From Acidobacteriota bacterium (lineage in GTDB: Bacteria; Acidobacteriota; UBA6911), in contig JAFGIY010000222.1 in assembly GCA_016929335.1 (NCBI GenBank), positions 16,759 through 80,758 of the forward strand: a stretch of 64,000 nucleotides of DNA, written 5' to 3'. Below the pieces are notes generated by a model. It did not search any database. It was not told the origin of the DNA and was given only the letters and a program-made list of their open reading frames with translations. The position numbers were made by a program, and so were the translations under genes. This document shows, in pieces, positions 60,957 to 64,000 of this stretch. How positions within the stretch are numbered: the first letter of the stretch is position 1; the number at the start of each line of letters is the position of its first letter.

Positions 60957-61023
60957 CGCGTTAAGAGTGGGACACAAGCCTGTTAAAGAAAAGCAGTGCC
61001 GCCGCTAAGACGTATGTGGACCC

Positions 61024-61056
61024 ATTCGTAATTCGTCATTCGTCATTCGTAATTCC
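61024..61056. repeat. Heptamer repeat (ATTCGT(A/C))
   Basis: Five reiterated units of the form ATTCGTA/ATTCGTC end directly before the response-regulator start. Read in frame they give the VIRHSSFVI peptide often seen as a false N-terminal extension, which is why the start is placed at 61058. Such heptamer arrays are common in intergenic DNA of many bacteria. Confidence 0.75.
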
Positions 61057-61057
61057 T

Positions 61058-62428
61058 ATGATGGTTTACAACGGAAGAGTACTCATCATCGACGTCGACA
61101 GATCTGCATGCGCGGGATGCAGGCAGACTCTGGAGCTCAAAGGTTATTGCGTTGCGACGGCGGATAATGCCGAGGAAGCGCTGGCAAAAATTCAGCAGGA
61201 ATCGTTTGATGTCGCGTTGATTGATTTGACGCCGGCCGGATTGCCGGCCATGGATATATTGAAGCAGATGAAACAGACATCGCCCAACACGGCGATAATC
61301 GTCACCAGCCGGAATCCCACAATCAGCTCAGCGGTAGAATCCATAAGATACGGAGCATTTGATTATCTTCCAAAACCATTTACGCAGGACAATCTTGTGA
61401 GGCTTGTGGAGCAAGCCATCCATGCGGCACGAATGATTCTTGAGAGTTCGTGCATCGGTCGGGAGCTGGAAAGACAAATGCTGGCTCAGGTGCTGATCGG
61501 CCGATCCGAAGCCATGAACAGGGTTCTTCGACTTGTACAGAAAGCAGCTCCAGTGGATTCAACCGTCCTCATCACAGGAGAAACCGGGGTAGGTAAAGAA
61601 GTCGTTGCCAGAGCAATTCACAGGTTGAGCCGACGCTCCAATAGTCTTTTTGTAACGGTGGACTGCGGCACGCTGGTTGAAAGCCTTTTTGAGAGCGAAT
61701 TGTTCGGCCACGTCAAGGGCGCCTTTTCGGGTGCCGTTGAAAACACCATTGGAAAAATCGAGCAGGCAGACGGCGGGACCCTGTTTCTGGATGAGATTGC
61801 GAATATCAGCATCCATATGCAGGCACGACTGCTTCGCGCCGTTCAGGAGCGGGAAATTTCACGCATTGGAAGCTCTGTAAGGAAAAAAATCGATGTGCGC
61901 ATCATCTCGGCGACCAACCGTGACCTGCCGCAGGCCGTGCGCGAAGGCAGATTTCGTGAGGATCTGTTTTACAGGTTGAATGTTATTCACATATCGGTTC
62001 CGCCGCTGCGCGAACGGCTCGAAGATATTCCGGCTCTGGCGGAATATTACATCAGGAAGCTTGCATCTGAAAAAGGTCGCCCGCTGATTTCTCTGTCCGA
62101 TGAGGCCATGCGCTTTCTGAAAAGAAGTGAATGGCCGGGAAATGTCCGCGAGTTGATCAATGCTTTGGAATATGCGATTGTGACATGTGAAGGAAAGACC
62201 ATCGGTTTGAGGGATCTTCCACACGGAGTGGAGTTCTCCTCCGGAAATGGAGCATTAACCGGCGGAAGTCTTGCCCGTCTTGAGCAGAATGAAATCCTCA
62301 ACGCCCTTGACCAGTTCCGCGGCAATAAAACCAGAGCCGCGGAATATCTGGGCATCAATCGCAAAACTCTCAGAGAAAAGATGCAGAAGTACGGTCTCGA
62401 TGATAAAAAAAAGCAGACCACGAACTGA
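61058..62428 (+). CDS. Sigma-54-dependent response regulator (NtrC family)
   Basis: 456 residues from ATG 61058. Receiver domain (1-120): VLIIDVDRSACAGCRQTLELKGYCVATADNAEEALAKI, Asp56 in ALIDLTPAG as the phospho-acceptor, Lys in LPKPFTQDNL. AAA+ domain (about 145-370): LITGETGVGKEVVARAIHR (Walker A), GHVKGAFSGAVENT, GGTLFLDEIANIS (Walker B), RFREDLFYRLNVIHISVPPLRER. C-terminal Fis helix-turn-helix (NKTRAAEYLGINRKTLREKMQKYGL). The sigma-54 contact loop reads GAFSGA rather than GAFTGA, a conservative but notable change. It activates sigma-54 promoters; the kinase is not adjacent (closest is 54858-57626). Confidence 0.92.
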   Translation: MMVYNGRVLIIDVDRSACAGCRQTLELKGYCVATADNAEEALAKIQQESFDVALIDLTPAGLPAMDILKQMKQTSPNTAIIVTSRNPTISSAVESIRYGAFDYLPKPFTQDNLVRLVEQAIHAARMILESSCIGRELERQMLAQVLIGRSEAMNRVLRLVQKAAPVDSTVLITGETGVGKEVVARAIHRLSRRSNSLFVTVDCGTLVESLFESELFGHVKGAFSGAVENTIGKIEQADGGTLFLDEIANISIHMQARLLRAVQEREISRIGSSVRKKIDVRIISATNRDLPQAVREGRFREDLFYRLNVIHISVPPLRERLEDIPALAEYYIRKLASEKGRPLISLSDEAMRFLKRSEWPGNVRELINALEYAIVTCEGKTIGLRDLPHGVEFSSGNGALTGGSLARLEQNEILNALDQFRGNKTRAAEYLGINRKTLREKMQKYGLDDKKKQTTN

Positions 62429-62477
62429 CACCTGTTCATGGCCTGCTCTTTTGTATCAAAAAGGGCTTAATGCGGAT

Positions 62478-63428
62478 CTATTTTTGAGCCACAAAGAAGC
62501 TTTGATCCACGGGCCTGTTCGACATCCAGTGCTCGGCAAGCACCACCCATTTCGCGATGAAGGATGTTCCGGTTCCTTCAACTGAATATTCGATGGAGTA
62601 GTCCTGAGGAAGCACCAGGCCGCCGATATTCGCGAAATTGTCGAATTTCTCCACCAGAAGGTATATGGAATCCGCCTGACTCTCCTGGATCGTGGCTCTG
62701 GGTGCTCGATCCATTGGCTTCGATAAGGTTGCTCCCTGATTGATGGAGCCCGGACCGGAACCCCCGCTGACGCTCGGCATGGACGACGCATCATTTGCAT
62801 GTCTCACCCGATATTCGGACCTCACGTGGCGAAAATTCTTTGCGTCAAAAAAGAGTTTAATTTTTACATCGCCCAAAGTTTTCTGGGAACTGTAATCGGC
62901 TACATAGTATTGCTTATCCCCAATCTTCTCCTGAGAAATTTGGAAATTAAGCTGTTTGGCTTCTTCCCTCAGCAACGGCCAGGCTACTGAAAACACGCCG
63001 CCCAGGAATCCTTCTTTCATTATTCCGTTATAACGATAAAGAAAGTCAGCTATAGGGGACTTTTGTCCCGGACTGATATGACCGACTGTCGCTTCGGTTC
63101 CATTATAGGCAAAATACTCTCCCGGATAGTTGACGTCGCCGAACTTCATCTGCAATCCCATTTTCTGCCCTTCAGAAACGCAGAGAAACTGGCCGTCGGT
63201 AATTTGCCCTTTGGCACCCTGGACAAAGCTAACCTGAGCCTTGCCGCTGATTCCGCGAGACTTAACCTTCGCCACCTCGGCAGGCCTTCCGATTGAATGG
63301 ATATGTTTGATTGTCAGTTCCGCAGTGGCAGGCAATTTATCCTGACCGATTGCCATATCCTGTTGAACGATACAAATTCCTAAGCAAAGGATGACTGCAA
63401 CTACGCTGATGCAACTGCTTTTAATCAC
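62478..63428 (-). CDS. Secreted hypothetical protein
   Basis: 316 residues from the GTG complementary to 63426-63428, chosen because AAGGAGGAGGG lies 6 bases upstream; an ATG at 63455 would put that site inside the gene. Signal peptide (VVAVILCLGICIVQQDMAIG), then a LolA/outer-membrane-lipoprotein-sorting-like start KLPATAELTIKHIHSIGRPAEVAKVKSRGISGKAQVSFV and long beta-strands (GQKMGLQMKFGDVNYPGEYFAYNGTEATVG, QYYVADYSSQKTLGDVKIKLFFDAKNFRHVRSEYRVR, GLVLPQDYSIEYSVEGTG). The '...H..aiG......v.s....G...' opening is frequent in Acidobacteriota. Likely periplasmic lipid or protein carrier relative; function unknown. Confidence 0.7.
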   Translation of the reverse strand: MIKSSCISVVAVILCLGICIVQQDMAIGQDKLPATAELTIKHIHSIGRPAEVAKVKSRGISGKAQVSFVQGAKGQITDGQFLCVSEGQKMGLQMKFGDVNYPGEYFAYNGTEATVGHISPGQKSPIADFLYRYNGIMKEGFLGGVFSVAWPLLREEAKQLNFQISQEKIGDKQYYVADYSSQKTLGDVKIKLFFDAKNFRHVRSEYRVRHANDASSMPSVSGGSGPGSINQGATLSKPMDRAPRATIQESQADSIYLLVEKFDNFANIGGLVLPQDYSIEYSVEGTGTSFIAKWVVLAEHWMSNRPVDQSFFVAQK

Positions 63429-63628
63429 GTTTCCCTCCTCCTTACGCGCAAGCAATACCTGAATTACCTAAAAATTATAGAGATTATATCCGGAATCACA
63501 AGAGCAAATTAGGGAAGGACTAATACATTAGGCCTAAAGTCAGATCCGTCCTGGGAAATGGTCTCCGGAGAAAAGGCAGGTCGAGAACTGATTGTGCAAT
63601 CAATTTTTATGCCTGGTTACCAAAAGAA

Positions 63629-63655
63629 AAACTCCCCTGAACCGCAGGGGAGTTT
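63629..63655 (-). terminator. Terminator of the right-edge receptor gene
   Basis: AAACTCCCCTG / CAGGGGAGTTT, perfect 11-bp stem with a 5-base loop, followed on the minus strand by TTCTTTTGG. About 80 bases past the stop at 63734. Confidence 0.8.
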
Positions 63656-63691
63656 CTCTTATATCAAATTGTAAAATTCGTACCAGGCTCC

Positions 63692-63721
63692 CGGATCCGC
63701 CGGGTTAATCCGGCGGATCCG
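63692..63721 (-). other. GC-rich hairpin just after receptor stop
   Basis: CGGATCCGCCGG / CCGGCGGATCCG, 12-bp perfect stem with GTTAAT loop, 12 bases past the stop codon. No T-run, so it probably protects the mRNA 3' end or helps the terminator at 63629-63655. Confidence 0.6.
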
Positions 63722-63733
63722 AGGATACAGCTT

Positions 63734-64000
63734 TTAGAAATCGATACGAACCTTGGCTTGGAATGTACGGGCGCCGACTTTCGAATCCAGGTAGCCCATA
63801 CGATAGTTCGGTGCATACCATACGGAAGCACCAAGCTGAGCCACGGTGATGTTACCGGAGAAATCTCCAGGAGCCACAACTCGGCTTCCGGAGGATCCAA
63901 AGTAACCTCTCGTAGGCTGCGCATGGTTGAATACGTTCGTGGCGTCAATTCGCAACTGAATGCTCTTGCCCTCAGTTATCCTGACGGATTTCGTCAACGC
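63734..64000 (-). CDS. TonB-dependent receptor, carboxypeptidase-regulatory type, C-terminal end
   Basis: The last 88 codons of a minus-strand gene that continues beyond the right edge. It reads KSVRITEGKSIQLRIDATNVFNHAQPTRGYFG, then SRVVAPGDFSGNITVAQLGAS and ends GARTFQAKVRIDF. 'lq.R.d.tNvFNh.qp' followed by a glycine-rich turn and a final strand ending aromatic-Phe is the closing segment of Oar/SusC-like receptors with N-terminal carboxypeptidase-regulatory domains, very abundant in Acidobacteriota. Outer membrane; substrate unknown. Confidence 0.8.
   Translation of the reverse strand, partial: ALTKSVRITEGKSIQLRIDATNVFNHAQPTRGYFGSSGSRVVAPGDFSGNITVAQLGASVWYAPNYRMGYLDSKVGARTFQAKVRIDF

Noticed and set aside
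61016..61057. N-terminal extension of the NtrC-type regulator
   Set aside because: It translates the ATTCGT heptamer repeat (VIRHSSFVI) and lacks a ribosome site; the receiver domain begins after 61058.
1..64000. CRISPR arrays, tRNA or rRNA genes, prophage or transposase genes
   Set aside because: No regularly spaced repeats, no T-loop plus acceptor pairing, and no integrase, transposase or phage structural gene was recognised on either strand.

Overview
The window looks like chromosomal DNA of a Gram-negative, probably anaerobic or facultatively anaerobic bacterium. TonB receptors, lipoproteins, a PEP-CTERM protein and Tat-type leaders point to a two-membrane envelope. Oxygen-sensitive enzymes (radical SAM maturase, tungsten/molybdenum aldehyde oxidoreductase, fused Nfn-type transhydrogenase, ADP-forming acyl-CoA synthetase) point to anaerobic energy metabolism. 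Small secreted proteins of a style common in Acidobacteriota (10684-11157, 62478-63428) and a carboxypeptidase-regulatory type TonB receptor end (63734-64000) make an acidobacterial lineage my best guess, with Desulfobacterota second. No rRNA, tRNA or other phylogenetic marker is present, so this is inference.

Layout. 0-3 kb: truncated GH43 glycosidase, lipoprotein, PEP-CTERM protein. 3-5 kb: anaerobic sulfatase-maturase and exported dienelactone hydrolase. 5.2-8.5 kb: tripartite tricarboxylate transporter (tctCBA order of transcription). 8.7-11.2 kb: ATP-grasp enzyme and small proteins. 11.3-17 kb: fatty/organic acid module (ADP-forming acyl-CoA synthetase, thiolase, hydroxyacyl-CoA dehydrogenase/enoyl-CoA hydratase fusion). 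17-19 kb: DMT transporter and an unusual Rossmann-fold/chemoreceptor-tip fusion. 19-22.3 kb: small cargo genes separated by attC-like sites, i.e. an integron cassette cluster without an integrase in view. 22.9-32 kb: molybdopterin oxidoreductase, truncated DUF5714 protein, Tat-exported aldo/keto reductase, CreD, YihY/BrkB, and a large unknown protein with a possible caspase-like end.

32.7-51.4 kb is the most coherent block: AOR plus MoaD-like protein, an IclR regulator, a cupin/TIM-barrel/creatininase-family operon, and a long opposite operon of LarA-like racemase, zinc dehydrogenase, GlcF/GlcD-like oxidase subunits, a two-subunit CoA-transferase, a CaiB/BaiF CoA-transferase, nitroreductase and an unknown protein; then a sugar epimerase and a fused Nfn enzyme on the other strand. 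Four good copies and one looser copy of an 18-bp motif (around TTTCGCATAGCGGAACA) lie in front of three of these transcription units, which suggests one IclR regulon. I read it as catabolism of a hydroxy- or keto-acid (possibly cyclitol-derived) through stereo-inversion, oxidation and CoA activation, with electrons passing to ferredoxin/NAD(P).

51.5-64 kb: BtuB-like receptor, type-2 TrpB, MEDS/PAS/GAF histidine kinase, a gene-free stretch with five consecutive hairpins ending in a strong terminator (candidate structured RNA), DUF4416 and NAT-like proteins, an amino-acid-oxidase-type flavoprotein, an NtrC-family regulator and envelope proteins. Dispersed palindromic repeats of at least four types sit in the intergenic gaps.
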